Shown here: piece after piece, positions 1 through 8,141 of the stretch
Position numbering within the stretch: the stretch's first letter is position 1
Layout: each line of letters begins with the position of its first letter
Assembly (NCBI GenBank): GCA_030018575.1
Contig: JASEIA010000003.1
Span: 1 to 32,788 of the forward strand
Source: Nanobdellota archaeon
GTDB lineage: Archaea > Nanobdellota > Nanobdellia > SCGC-AAA011-G17 > GW2011-AR17
Length of the DNA: 32,788 nt
Direction: 5' to 3'
The notes under the pieces: generated by a model
Seen by the model: the letters and a program-made list of their open reading frames with translations, nothing else
Databases searched by the model: none
Told to the model about the DNA's origin: nothing
Translations under genes and position numbers: made by a program

Positions 1-131
1 AAATCCCGACAAGGAAGCATGTTTTTCACTACCAGCCTAATGGGATAGGCTCTTATTCTTTTTTCTTTTCTTAATGCTTCTCCATAAGAATATAATGCCC
101 TTTGTACATGATTATGATAATGACTTACCAT
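1..131 (-). CDS. Possible partial ORF running off the left edge
   Basis: An open frame of 43 codons starts at an ATG at 131 and runs leftward off the window with no stop. The translation is basic and helix-like (a stretch reading YSYGEALRKEKR), but I do not recognise a family. A second short ATG frame (218 downward, 23 codons, starting MAKRRR) lies just upstream and sits at the right distance from a TATA-like box. These could be one frameshifted gene, two tiny genes, or chance. Only sequence to the left of the window would settle it. Confidence 0.2.
   Translation of the reverse strand, partial: MVSHYHNHVQRALYSYGEALRKEKRIRAYPIRLVVKNMLPCRD
34..72 (+). terminator. Small hairpin followed by T-rich tract
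   Basis: AGCCTA and TAGGCT pair across a six-base loop (34-51) and are followed by a T-rich run to about 72. This would suit termination of a rightward gene ending left of the window. It lies inside the weak minus-strand ORF listed above, so at most one of the two readings is likely to be right. Confidence 0.22.
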
Positions 132-240
132 TTTAACGTCTAGCTAAGAATGAAATCCTTCGTTTCCTGCTTCTCCCCTGCATTTTAACAAAAAAGTTAC
201 CCTTCTGCGTTTAGCCATAATTTCTCATAATTGAGAACAG

Positions 241-252
241 TTATATAAATAT
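241..252 (-). promoter_or_regulatory. TATA-like box reading leftward
   Basis: On the minus strand this reads ATATTTATATAA, about 28 bases before a minus-strand ATG at 218. It is the main feature of the 132-255 gap, which otherwise shows no convincing gene. Confidence 0.3.
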
Positions 253-255
253 TTC

Positions 256-1392
256 CTATAATTGTATTTGCTGCTCCAAATATTCAAATTCTTGACCATT
301 CTCAAGAAAGTTCATTTGATGTGAGCTTAGTTTTTGTAAAGCGGCTTTTATAGCTTCTTCCGACCGATCTATTCCTATCCAATTCCTTCCCAACTCTTGA
401 GCTGCTTTTAATGTTGTTCCAGAACCGCAGAAACAATCTAAAATAATACTATCTTTATTAGAAGATGTACTTACAATAAGTTTCAATAGATTTAGATTTT
501 TTTCCGTAGGATAAGTGGGGTTCTGTAAATCTTTAAATTCTATGATGTCTTGTATCTTTTTTCCCTCTTTTTCGTCAGCATATATCTTTTTTCTAGGAAC
601 TCCTTTTTTTGACCATTCTATTAAACCTTTCTTATCTAAATCTTCTAAAACATCTGGAGAACTTCTCCAATGTCTCCCTTTAGGGGGCAATATGCCCCTC
701 CAAGGCTGTCCAGTCGCTCCCGCTTTTGTTTCCCCGGGAGCATGAAGAGGTATTGTTGTATATCTGCGCCCGTCTTTGTCTATTTTTTTAAATAATCTCT
801 CAATATCTTCGTCAGACATTGGTATCTTCGGTTCATTCCATATGTGTTTCCCTGTTTTTGAATAGAACAAAACCATATCCTTAATGTTCCCATAAGCTTT
901 TCTTTCAAAATTTTTAGGGTTACATTTTATTCTAGTTATATCATTAATAAAATTATTTTTTCCAAATACTTCATCCATTATAATTTTAATATAATGCCCG
1001 ATTTTATAATCGATATGGAAATAGATTGAACCCTTTTCAGAAAGTAATTCCTTTAGTAATATCAATCTTTGCCTAATAAATTCCAAATATCCTGGGCCAA
1101 TTAAAGAATCGTCATAAGCAATATTATCCGCATTGCTTCGGCTTATAGAATTTGCTTTTTCTTGGCTCATTCTGAATATGTTATTTGTGGAAAATGGGGG
1201 GTCTATATAGATTAAATCAATTTTACCACGCAATCCCCCGTGGTTAATCAAATAATTCAGAACTTCTATATTTTCCCCATAAATCAATTTTGAATTAGTT
1301 TTAGGATTCCCCTTTATTGAATTTAGTTTACACTCTCTTATACTCTTGAAAATTTCCTCTTCGCCTTTTTTTCCACCATAAGCTAAAATCAT
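256..1392 (-). CDS. Beta-class DNA N4/N6 methyltransferase of a restriction-modification pair
   Basis: The product should transfer a methyl group from S-adenosylmethionine to an exocyclic amino group of adenine or cytosine in DNA, protecting the site cut by the neighbouring enzyme. The catalytic motif DPPF lies at about residues 64-67 and the SAM-binding motif CFCGSGTT at about 320-327. Catalytic motif before SAM motif is the beta-class order (N6_N4_Mtase family). The track start at 1410 is a TTG. The ATG at 1392 is preferred because it follows a strong Shine-Dalgarno (GGGGAGG) at good spacing, giving 378 residues. Only 18 bases separate it from the upstream endonuclease gene, so the two form an operon. 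The recognition sequence cannot be read from the protein. The gene is visibly AT-richer than those to its right, which suits a mobile R-M cassette. Confidence 0.88.
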   Translation of the reverse strand: MILAYGGKKGEEEIFKSIRECKLNSIKGNPKTNSKLIYGENIEVLNYLINHGGLRGKIDLIYIDPPFSTNNIFRMSQEKANSISRSNADNIAYDDSLIGPGYLEFIRQRLILLKELLSEKGSIYFHIDYKIGHYIKIIMDEVFGKNNFINDITRIKCNPKNFERKAYGNIKDMVLFYSKTGKHIWNEPKIPMSDEDIERLFKKIDKDGRRYTTIPLHAPGETKAGATGQPWRGILPPKGRHWRSSPDVLEDLDKKGLIEWSKKGVPRKKIYADEKEGKKIQDIIEFKDLQNPTYPTEKNLNLLKLIVSTSSNKDSIILDCFCGSGTTLKAAQELGRNWIGIDRSEEAIKAALQKLSSHQMNFLENGQEFEYLEQQIQL

Positions 1393-1410
1393 TGATACCT
1401 CCCCTTTCAA

Positions 1411-2193
1411 TTATAAGGAATATAAAAATTCCCTAAGGGCCAGAGCACTCATAATATTATTGTCTTTATAGGTTGTAGTTATACTTTTATACATCTTATT
1501 ATTCCCTTTAATGTATAAAACGCCATCAAGGATAGCTATTATTACAGCTTTAACTCCAGTTGTTTTTAGTGTACTTATCGCATCTTCAAATTGAGCGTTT
1601 TGATGCCCGCCGAAATCCGTTAAAAACTTTGCTTCACTAAGAACATATTTACCATTAAATCTTGCAACAAAATCCAGTCCCTTATTCCGTGTATAGCCCA
1701 GATATTCTTTGGCAAAATTCATCATTTCCTTATCACTAGCCGATAGGATAGCATTTCCTTTAATTGAAGTAAAATCTTCCATGCCTAATACTGGTGCACC
1801 CAATGTCCCTTTCAGTATCCATCTTTTGAATAAAGGTCCAATTTGCCTGTTTGTTTCTTTAGGCTCTGTGCATTTTTCATATATTTCCTTTAAACCTAAT
1901 TCTTGTAATCTCCCATAGATTCTATCTACTGTATTGGGATTACGACCGATAGCAGATGTATCCCTTTTCAAATATGCAATATAAGAATCTTTTATTGGGA
2001 ATAAATCCATAGATAAAAGTAAGTTTAATAATTCAACTTTATTCTTATTATTAAATGCTTTTTCTATAGCTTTCCACTTTTGGCTATCAACTTCCCTTAT
2101 ATCTTCAGGTATTGTAGGGTATATTTTAAATAATTCATCTAAATAGTTTTTTTGATTCGCAAATTGAATACTTAAGTCCATCCAATGATTCAT
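1411..2193 (-). CDS. Probable type II restriction endonuclease
   Basis: This gene directly precedes the methyltransferase. The C-terminal half holds a PD-(D/E)xK-like core: KGLDFVARFNGKYVLSEAKF gives the D...ExK spacing, and a polar FGGHQNAQFEDAI segment follows. The N-terminal half is helical and lysine-rich. The overall look recalls Tsp45I-like type II enzymes, but I am not certain of the subfamily. Three in-frame ATGs compete: 2226, 2211 (behind GAGGT) and 2193 (behind GGGGTGAT). I chose 2193 because the only TATA-like box (TTTATAAAT, 2226-2236) would start transcription near 2205. It gives 260 residues; the 2211 start gives 266. Cutting activity is inferred from context and the core motif only. 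Confidence 0.72.
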   Translation of the reverse strand: MNHWMDLSIQFANQKNYLDELFKIYPTIPEDIREVDSQKWKAIEKAFNNKNKVELLNLLLSMDLFPIKDSYIAYLKRDTSAIGRNPNTVDRIYGRLQELGLKEIYEKCTEPKETNRQIGPLFKRWILKGTLGAPVLGMEDFTSIKGNAILSASDKEMMNFAKEYLGYTRNKGLDFVARFNGKYVLSEAKFLTDFGGHQNAQFEDAISTLKTTGVKAVIIAILDGVLYIKGNNKMYKSITTTYKDNNIMSALALREFLYSL

Positions 2194-2267
2194 TCTATCA
2201 CCCCATTTCATATAATAACCTCTCATTTATAAATCTATTCCAAACCAACGACGGAAAACCCACCCCC

Positions 2268-2282
2268 TTGTCCTTCGGACAA
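2268..2282. repeat. Short perfect hairpin
   Basis: TTGTCC and GGACAA pair perfectly around a TTC loop. It lies in the 2227-2488 gap between the R-M cassette and the secretion ATPase, which also holds the three-hairpin repeat and the ATPase promoter. Direction and role are unknown. Confidence 0.4.
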
Positions 2283-2326
2283 ATAGAGCCCCTGACACTC
2301 CGCTGCGCTACGTTCCGAGCTGCTTT

Positions 2327-2374
2327 AAAACGCAAAGCGTTTTCGGCATGCCGAAACTTTGCGAGTTTCCAGCA
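2327..2374. repeat. Three-hairpin dispersed element, copy 1
   Basis: Three hairpins stand in a row: AAAACGC-aaa-GCGTTTT sharing bases with TTCGGC-at-GCCGAA, then GAAACT-ttgcg-AGTTTC, ending TTTCCAGCA. The first two and the ending recur at 8142-8196. The third stem is a different sequence in the other copy yet remains palindromic, so the structure itself appears conserved. It lies upstream of the TATA box of the ATPase gene, outside the predicted transcript. Confidence 0.6.
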
Positions 2375-2431
2375 CTTCCTTTGTTTCACTCGGAAGACTG
2401 CGGCGGATAGATATATCGCCCACACGCTAAT

Positions 2432-2441
2432 CTTTATATAT
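2432..2441 (+). promoter_or_regulatory. TATA box for the secretion ATPase gene
   Basis: CTTTATATAT is centred about 52 bases before the ATG at 2489. Transcription would start near 2462 and give a leader of about 26 bases containing a GAGGT Shine-Dalgarno five to six bases before the ATG. This is one of the few genes here with a real leader. Confidence 0.55.
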
Positions 2442-2488
2442 CTTTGTGCCCTAATGAATAACGAGGATAAGTTAAAAAAAGAGGTTAT

Positions 2489-5400
2489 ATGGCAGACGAA
2501 AACACCAAAATCCCGCCGGGCGGCTACCAGGTTATAAAGGAAGGCAGCGAAGAGGTAATAAGGGTTAATTATGAGCAGGCTCCTTACTCTCCATCCATAG
2601 AGGACAACCCGACTGTCATGATGGATGCCATTGACAAGCTTGCAGAAAATCCTTCTGTTGCAAGGCTCATATTCCTGCAGAGGCGCTTTTATGAATATCC
2701 TTACGAACAGACGCAGATGCTTGTCGAGGTTGCAAACCTCTACAGCTATCTGATAAAATCAAAGAAAGTTCTGAGCCCTGAGTCTTTGGGAACGTCATTT
2801 GAAGCGCAGGGAACGCTTGCAGAAAGGTATGCTGTCATACACTCAATTGTTTTTGAGCTTCTGCGCTCTGACCCATTGGGAGCTTATGTTGAATTAAAGC
2901 GCGTTTTAAGGGCTGAAGTGGCAAAGCAGGAAGCAACAAAAGACCCCAGGCAAAAGGATTCAAGAGAAATATTCTTGGGGCTTTTGAAGGCAATCCTGAA
3001 CATGTTTGAAGAGATGAAGCTTGTCAAGGCAGCTTCTCATTACCTTGCAGGATATAATTTAGGCGACAGGGGAGTGTACCGGCTTTTTTTCAGGGCTGTG
3101 ATTACGCCTGACTTCATGTTCACAAGAGTGATGGCAAATCCCCCTCTTGGCGGGGAAGAGATGGAAGTGTACAGCATTGACAAGGACACAAGCGTCACTT
3201 TATTCAGGGTTAATGACGACATAAAATTCCTTTACCACATGACCCCTCCCGAGTTCACAATCAGCGAGGACAAGTACACGCTTGTTGACATGGCAAAAAC
3301 AGTGCTTTCAGAGCACCAGCCGAAAGAGGGCCAGTTCCTTGACCCGCACAAATTAAGAAACACATTCGCAAATATCGGAAAGGATTTATTGAGAGAGCTT
3401 GCAGAGGCGCAGAATGTAGAGCTTTCAATGAAGGACATAAAGCTTCTTACTGAAATACTCATAAGGCATACAATCGGATTTGGCTTCATGGAGCTTATCT
3501 TAAAGGACCAGAAAGTGCAGGATGCGCAGGTTAATTCGCCAAACGGCGAAGTTCCAATATTTGTGCTGCATGCTGATTATGGGAACTGCACTTCAAACCT
3601 TATACCTGCAAGGACTGACACTGAAAGCTGGGCTTCAAAGTTCAGGCTCCTGAGCGGCAGGCCTTTAGACGAGGCAAACCCTATACTTGACACTGAACTG
3701 CATCTTCCTAATTCCACTTCAAGAGTCTCGATAATTACAAGGCCGCTTAATCCTTACGGGCTTGCATTTTCTTTCAGAAGGCACAGGGATGAGCCGTGGA
3801 CCCTTCCGTTATTTGTCAAGAACAGGATGCTTAACCCTCTTGCAGCAGGGCTTATCAGCTTTCTTGTTGACGGAACAAGGACAATGCTTGTTGCAGGGAC
3901 AAGGTCAAGCGGAAAAACCTCTTTGCTTGGCGGATGCATGATTGAGATAATGAGAAAAAATCGCATTATTACGGTGGAGGACAGCGTTACAGGCGATACT
4001 GAGCTTGTATCTTTCAGAAAAGATGCAGGATATGATATTTCAACATTTGAAGGGCTGTTTGACTCGCTTAAGGAAAAATCCAGCACTATAAACAGCAGGG
4101 AATTCATCAATAACCCCGGATTTAAAGTATTTGCATTTGACAATAAAGGAAAGATAAGGCTTGCAAAAGCAACAAAACTGATAAGGCACAAGGTAACCAA
4201 GCCTATTTATGAAATAACAACTGCCACGGGCAGGATAATCAAGGTAACAGGGGACCATTCGCTATTCAGGATTGGCGAGAGGGATGTTAAGCAGGAAATT
4301 AAGGCGTCAGAAATTAAGGAAGGCGATTTCATCCTTACGCCGAGGAGGCTCTTGTTCAAATGCAAAGAAAAGCCCTACTGGAATATAATGCAGAGCCTGC
4401 TGAAATTTCACATGGACAAGGACATTTTTGTTTCCGGAGACGATTTTGCCCGCACTCTTGCAAAAAGCAGGGGAAAAATAAAAAAAGCATGCAGGAAGCT
4501 AGGGTATAAGCCGGTTACTGCAAATAGCTGGATAAGGAAAGGCATTCTGCCCTTAAAGGCAGCAAATGAAATTGGCATAACAGGCAGAGTGAACAGGCTT
4601 AAGCTCGGCAGGAATTCCGGGTTTGTCCCTGCTACAATAAGGCTGGACAGCCTCTTCCTTTCATTTTTAGGGCTTTGGCTTGCTGACGGCTGTTACGATG
4701 CGCGCTCGGTAATATTATCAGTCAGCAGCGCAGAGGAAAGGAACATAGTGAAAGCAATAGCCCTGAGATACGGCTTTCCGGTTAAAATGCATAGCGACGG
4801 ATTTTCTTTAATGATAAATTCAAAGTCATTTAAGTTCCTTATGAAGGAGCTTTGCTGTTTCAGCGGCAATGCTTATACAAAGCATATACCTCCATGGGTT
4901 TTCAACCTTTCCAGAAAACAAAAATCGTCTTTTTTAAGGGGGCTGTTCAGCGGAGACGGATGCGTTTCTGACAAGGAGATTGTAATCTCGCTTGCGTCAA
5001 GAAAGCTGCTATCTGGCATACAGACTATTCTTCTTGATTACGGCATAATATTCAGGATTAATGCCCTGAGAAAGGCAAAATTTCATCCCAATGACAGGAC
5101 ACGTGACGGAAGAATCAGCGCATTAAATTCCATTAATAGCTTTAAGGAGATTGGATTCTTGCAGAAATATAAGAATATGCGCCTCTCAGCATTGCTGAAG
5201 AAGGTTTCCACGCACGATTCCAGCGATGTTGTCCCCCTGCCGTTAAGCGTCAGGAATGAAATTGCAAGCGCCCTTTCGCAAAAGCAATTTAGTACAAATG
5301 ATTATTTAATAAGAAAAAATGAAATTGGCAGGGGCAAGCTAAAGAAAATAGCAATGGCTTTTAAATCTGCAAAAAGAGGCAAACTCATTTCTTTACTTCT

Positions 5401-6337
5401 GGAAAACCTTGCAGAAAGCGACATATTTTGGGATAAAGCAGCAAGGGTTAGAAAAACAGAGCCTGAACAGTATGTGTATGATATCTCAGTGCCTGGCTAT
5501 GAAAATTTTGTGTGCAACAATATCCTTGCCCATAACACCCTTGAGCTTCCGACAGAAGCAATGAGAAAACTAAATTATGACATACAGCCATTGAAAGTAA
5601 GGGCTGCATTGATGGAAGGCGGCAATGAAATGGCTGCTGCAGAGGGAATAAGAACCTCGTTAAGAATGGGCGACAGCGCGCTGATTATCGGCGAGGTAAG
5701 GAGCAAGGAAGCGATTGCATTGTATGAGGCAATGAGAATCGGCGCAATGGCAAACACTGTCGCAGGCACCATACACGGCGACTCGCCTTACGGAGTTTTT
5801 GACAGGGTTGTCAATGATTTGGGGGTTCCAAGGACTTCATTCAAGGCAACTGACATAATAATTGTTGCAAATCCTTTAAAGAGCCCTGACGGGCTTCACA
5901 GATGGAGAAGGGTTACGCAAATCACAGAAGTAAGGAAAGAATGGGAGCAAGACCCGATGACTGAAGGGGCTTTTGTTGATTTGATGAGGTATAATTCACA
6001 GACAGACCAGCTTGAGCCGACTCCTGAATTGATTAACGGCGAATCAGAGATTTTAAAGACGATTGGGGCAAATGTAAAGGAGTGGACAGGCAACTGGGAC
6101 GCGATATGGGACAACATAATGCTCCGCGCTGAAATAAAAAAGCTGATTGTTGAGTATTCGCAGCGAACAAAGAATCCGCTGATGCTTGAAGCGAAGTTTG
6201 TAATACAGGGAAATGACGTATTCCACAGGATTTCAGAGCAGGTTCTTGAAGAGGCAGGGCACATAGATACAAAGAGAATTCTTTTTGAGTGGGAAGAGTG
6301 GCTCAAGAAGGAAGTAAGAAGAAAGCAGATGGCGTGA
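2489..6337 (+). CDS. FlaI/KlbA-type (type II/IV) secretion ATPase interrupted by an intein
   Basis: The mature protein (764 residues after splicing) is a cytosolic hexameric ATPase of the archaeal GspE/PilT/VirB11 superfamily, which drives pilus assembly or secretion. Walker A is GTRSSGKTS at about residues 472-480 of the precursor. The acidic box ITVED is followed, after the intein, by TLELP; Walker B is DSALIIGEVR and the histidine box TIHGDS. The N-terminal ~430 residues are the extended region usual in archaeal members, ending in the SRVSIITRPL strand before the ATPase core. The ATG has GAGGT at good spacing. The next genes converge from the other strand, and no platform (TadC-like) gene is adjacent, so the partners must be elsewhere or the three small membrane proteins may be involved; that last point is only a guess. 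Confidence 0.9.
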   Translation: MADENTKIPPGGYQVIKEGSEEVIRVNYEQAPYSPSIEDNPTVMMDAIDKLAENPSVARLIFLQRRFYEYPYEQTQMLVEVANLYSYLIKSKKVLSPESLGTSFEAQGTLAERYAVIHSIVFELLRSDPLGAYVELKRVLRAEVAKQEATKDPRQKDSREIFLGLLKAILNMFEEMKLVKAASHYLAGYNLGDRGVYRLFFRAVITPDFMFTRVMANPPLGGEEMEVYSIDKDTSVTLFRVNDDIKFLYHMTPPEFTISEDKYTLVDMAKTVLSEHQPKEGQFLDPHKLRNTFANIGKDLLRELAEAQNVELSMKDIKLLTEILIRHTIGFGFMELILKDQKVQDAQVNSPNGEVPIFVLHADYGNCTSNLIPARTDTESWASKFRLLSGRPLDEANPILDTELHLPNSTSRVSIITRPLNPYGLAFSFRRHRDEPWTLPLFVKNRMLNPLAAGLISFLVDGTRTMLVAGTRSSGKTSLLGGCMIEIMRKNRIITVEDSVTGDTELVSFRKDAGYDISTFEGLFDSLKEKSSTINSREFINNPGFKVFAFDNKGKIRLAKATKLIRHKVTKPIYEITTATGRIIKVTGDHSLFRIGERDVKQEIKASEIKEGDFILTPRRLLFKCKEKPYWNIMQSLLKFHMDKDIFVSGDDFARTLAKSRGKIKKACRKLGYKPVTANSWIRKGILPLKAANEIGITGRVNRLKLGRNSGFVPATIRLDSLFLSFLGLWLADGCYDARSVILSVSSAEERNIVKAIALRYGFPVKMHSDGFSLMINSKSFKFLMKELCCFSGNAYTKHIPPWVFNLSRKQKSSFLRGLFSGDGCVSDKEIVISLASRKLLSGIQTILLDYGIIFRINALRKAKFHPNDRTRDGRISALNSINSFKEIGFLQKYKNMRLSALLKKVSTHDSSDVVPLPLSVRNEIASALSQKQFSTNDYLIRKNEIGRGKLKKIAMAFKSAKRGKLISLLLENLAESDIFWDKAARVRKTEPEQYVYDISVPGYENFVCNNILAHNTLELPTEAMRKLNYDIQPLKVRAALMEGGNEMAAAEGIRTSLRMGDSALIIGEVRSKEAIALYEAMRIGAMANTVAGTIHGDSPYGVFDRVVNDLGVPRTSFKATDIIIVANPLKSPDGLHRWRRVTQITEVRKEWEQDPMTEGAFVDLMRYNSQTDQLEPTPELINGESEILKTIGANVKEWTGNWDAIWDNIMLRAEIKKLIVEYSQRTKNPLMLEAKFVIQGNDVFHRISEQVLEEAGHIDTKRILFEWEEWLKKEVRRKQMA
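3983..5536 (+). other. LAGLIDADG intein inside the secretion ATPase
   Basis: This in-frame 518-residue insertion (precursor residues 499-1016) splits the conserved VED-TLELP segment. It starts with SVTGDTEL (block A, Ser1) and has TGDHSLF (block B, with the TxxH-type histidine). Two dodecapeptide motifs of a homing endonuclease follow, LGLWLADG near 726-733 and LRGLFSGDG near 817-825. It ends YVYDISVPGYENFVCNNILA, then His-Asn, with Thr as the +1 extein residue. All splicing residues (Ser1, block B His, penultimate His, terminal Asn, Thr+1) and both aspartates of the nuclease motifs are present, so it should splice and may still be an active homing nuclease. Between blocks B and C is a basic segment that may help bind DNA. 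Inteins are known in KlbA-family ATPases of Methanocaldococcus and Pyrococcus; whether the site is the same needs an alignment. Confidence 0.92.
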
Positions 6338-6442
6338 GTAGACTTGTAGGCAAGTAGTTAGTAGGTATGTAGGACTGTAGCAAGCAGCGGGCGGAAAGAA
6401 AAGGCAGAGCTCCGCTGTGAATTAAATCAATTAAAAGAATTT

Positions 6443-6976
6443 CTATTCCCTGCTCGCAATGAACCTTATCGCCTGCGCCGCAATAACCAGAAGCAGGAAC
6501 ATTCCAAGCACTCTCGGGTGGAACACAATCTTCCCAACCTGCCCTGTGACAGAAGAGCCGTCTGTTGCATTTGTCCCGCCATAGATTGTCTGTATCTGCG
6601 CGCCGTAAACCTGCGTAAGCGCATAAACCAGGATTACAATGCAGAGTATGACTATGACCCAGGCATTGCCTTTCTCGCTCAGCGCGGCGCCGATTCTTTC
6701 CTCTTTTACGCCTGCAAACATAAACAGGAGCATAACCAATACAAGGAACACAAACAACACAGTGAACCACGGCGTGATTATCTTTACAATGCCCAGCAAG
6801 TCAGGCGTTAATATGAAAAGGAATCCAATCGCAAATGCAATAAGCGCATTCAGCCCCCTGTTCTTTCCAAAGAAGCCGAACTTCTCAAGCAATGCAAACA
6901 GTATTGCAAACACAAACAGGAATACAAATACAGGGACAAAATAATCCAGAATCCCTATATCCAAAATGCTTGCCAT
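6443..6976 (-). CDS. Small polytopic membrane protein, paralog 3 of a three-gene run
   Basis: Four to five hydrophobic segments in 177 residues. The N-terminus matches the two upstream genes: an ILDYFVPVFVFLFVFAILFA segment, a LEKFGFFG turn, then a second helix beginning NALIAFAIGFLF. It ends in a charged SRE tail. The family is common as hypothetical membrane proteins in DPANN genomes as far as I recall, with no function I can name. The ATG immediately follows the stop of the preceding gene, with GGAGG about 13 bases upstream, so translation is likely coupled. It is the last gene of the operon and converges on the secretion ATPase across about 105 bases that contain only GTAG-rich low-complexity sequence. 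Confidence 0.75.
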   Translation of the reverse strand: MASILDIGILDYFVPVFVFLFVFAILFALLEKFGFFGKNRGLNALIAFAIGFLFILTPDLLGIVKIITPWFTVLFVFLVLVMLLFMFAGVKEERIGAALSEKGNAWVIVILCIVILVYALTQVYGAQIQTIYGGTNATDGSSVTGQVGKIVFHPRVLGMFLLLVIAAQAIRFIASRE

Positions 6977-7546
6977 TTATTTATGCCTGCCTCCGCCAAA
7001 TCCAAACTGGCCAGGCGCCTGCTCAACAACCTTGTTCAAGTCTGACCTCTTGTCGCTGAATATCCATAGCAATAATACGAATATACCCACTGCCAATAAT
7101 ATTGCCTTATCTTGAGATGAAAGCACAAGCCATCTTGGCCATGCCGTATTAATTCCCGGTATTGAGCTGAATACAGACCAGATGATTCCGACAACAGCGC
7201 CAATCATTCCAATGAAGAAAGGCCAGCCTGTCCATCCTGTTGACTCTCCTGAGCCTAATATTCCCAATATCAAAAGCAGCATAAGCAATACCAATACTAT
7301 CATTGATATCTTTGGCAGGAACTGCTGGACTGTCGTGATAACTGCAGGCACCCTGACAAAGAAGAATGCAATGACTGCGGCAACAACTATGTTGATGTTC
7401 TTTGTGTCTGCCCCAAACAATTTTATCTTTTGAAGCAATGCAAACATTATTGTGAATACAAGCATGAAAGGCAAAATAACATCATAAAAGCCCATCTGCT
7501 CCAGCTGTTTGATCATGTCACTGAAATTTACGTCTTCAAATACCAT
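6977..7546 (-). CDS. Small polytopic membrane protein, paralog 2 of a three-gene run
   Basis: 189 residues from the ATG at 7546 (MVFEDVNF). The longer track start at 7615 is unlikely because it would overlap the upstream gene by 68 bases and adds a basic, non-homologous head. A strong GGAGGAG sits just before the chosen ATG, inside the end of the upstream gene. The hallmark is FYDVILPFMLVFTIMFALLQ followed by KIKLFG and a NIVVAAVIAFFFV helix, closely parallel to its neighbours. About five membrane helices are predicted, with a Gly/Phe-rich basic tail (FGFGGGRHK). One base separates it from paralog 1. Function unknown. Confidence 0.78.
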   Translation of the reverse strand: MVFEDVNFSDMIKQLEQMGFYDVILPFMLVFTIMFALLQKIKLFGADTKNINIVVAAVIAFFFVRVPAVITTVQQFLPKISMIVLVLLMLLLILGILGSGESTGWTGWPFFIGMIGAVVGIIWSVFSSIPGINTAWPRWLVLSSQDKAILLAVGIFVLLLWIFSDKRSDLNKVVEQAPGQFGFGGGRHK

Positions 7547-7547
7547 A

Positions 7548-8108
7548 TTACTTCTCCTCCTTCTTGTCGCTGTCTTTGTCTTTCTTTCCGCCGACAACAA
7601 AATATATTGCCCCAACTATCACTATTACAAATATGATTGGCATGAGCGCGGTGTTAAGGTTCATTGCAAAAAAGCCAATTAGCGGGTCAAGCCATCCGAA
7701 TGAATTCAGGAATATCAGGATAACGGCAATAAACATAACCAGCGTCAGGAACCCAACCCAGTATTTTCTTCCCTCAAGGCTGAACGGCTTGTCTCCCATG
7801 AATGAGCCCGCAAGCATAAGGAAGCAGACAACTATTATGAGTATTAATGCGACATTGGGCAGCGAAACCTGCAGCGATGCCACGACCTGCTTTGCAGCGA
7901 CTGTGAAGAATGCAATTGAGAATGCAACCATTGAATTGATGCTTTTTCGCGGGTATTCCTTGTCCCCCACTTTCTCAACGCCGAAAATCCTTGTCTTTTC
8001 AAGAATCCCGAAGACAATAACGAAAACAAGCAGGAAAGGGAGTATTACGTCAAAGAATCCAAGCTTCTCAAGGAAGGTTATTACAGCTCCGAATGCGGTT
8101 TCTGCCAT
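7548..8108 (-). CDS. Small polytopic membrane protein, paralog 1 of a three-gene run
   Basis: 186 residues. After a short amphipathic start (MAETAFGAVITFLEKLG) come FFDVILPFLLVFVIVFGILE, KTRIFG, and a helix VAFSIAFFTV. More helices follow and the tail is lysine/aspartate-rich (GKKDKDSDKKEEK), presumably cytoplasmic. It is the longest-spaced member, with an insertion VEKVGDKEYPR after the FG turn. It leads the operon; a TATA box at 8226-8234 would give a leader of roughly 95 bases that contains the three-hairpin element copy 2. The three genes surely arose by tandem duplication. Their role is not known to me. Confidence 0.8.
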   Translation of the reverse strand: MAETAFGAVITFLEKLGFFDVILPFLLVFVIVFGILEKTRIFGVEKVGDKEYPRKSINSMVAFSIAFFTVAAKQVVASLQVSLPNVALILIIVVCFLMLAGSFMGDKPFSLEGRKYWVGFLTLVMFIAVILIFLNSFGWLDPLIGFFAMNLNTALMPIIFVIVIVGAIYFVVGGKKDKDSDKKEEK

Positions 8109-8141
8109 TTTTTCATTCCTGCGTCATTCAAAACCCGCTTG

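Noticed and set aside
1-255. Complete gene at the left edge
   Set aside because: Frames are short and interrupted; only a weak partial ORF is supportable.
2268-2537. Plus-strand ORF upstream of the secretion ATPase
   Set aside because: Its codons run through the hairpin repeats and the TATA box; composition is not protein-like.
2489-6337. Reading the 1282-residue product as one unusually long secretion ATPase
   Set aside because: The middle 518 residues carry all intein splicing blocks and two LAGLIDADG motifs, and removing them restores the canonical VEDTLELP segment.
6303-6770. Minus-strand ORF of 155 codons
   Set aside because: Overlaps membrane paralog 3 in another frame; Cys/Arg-rich random composition.
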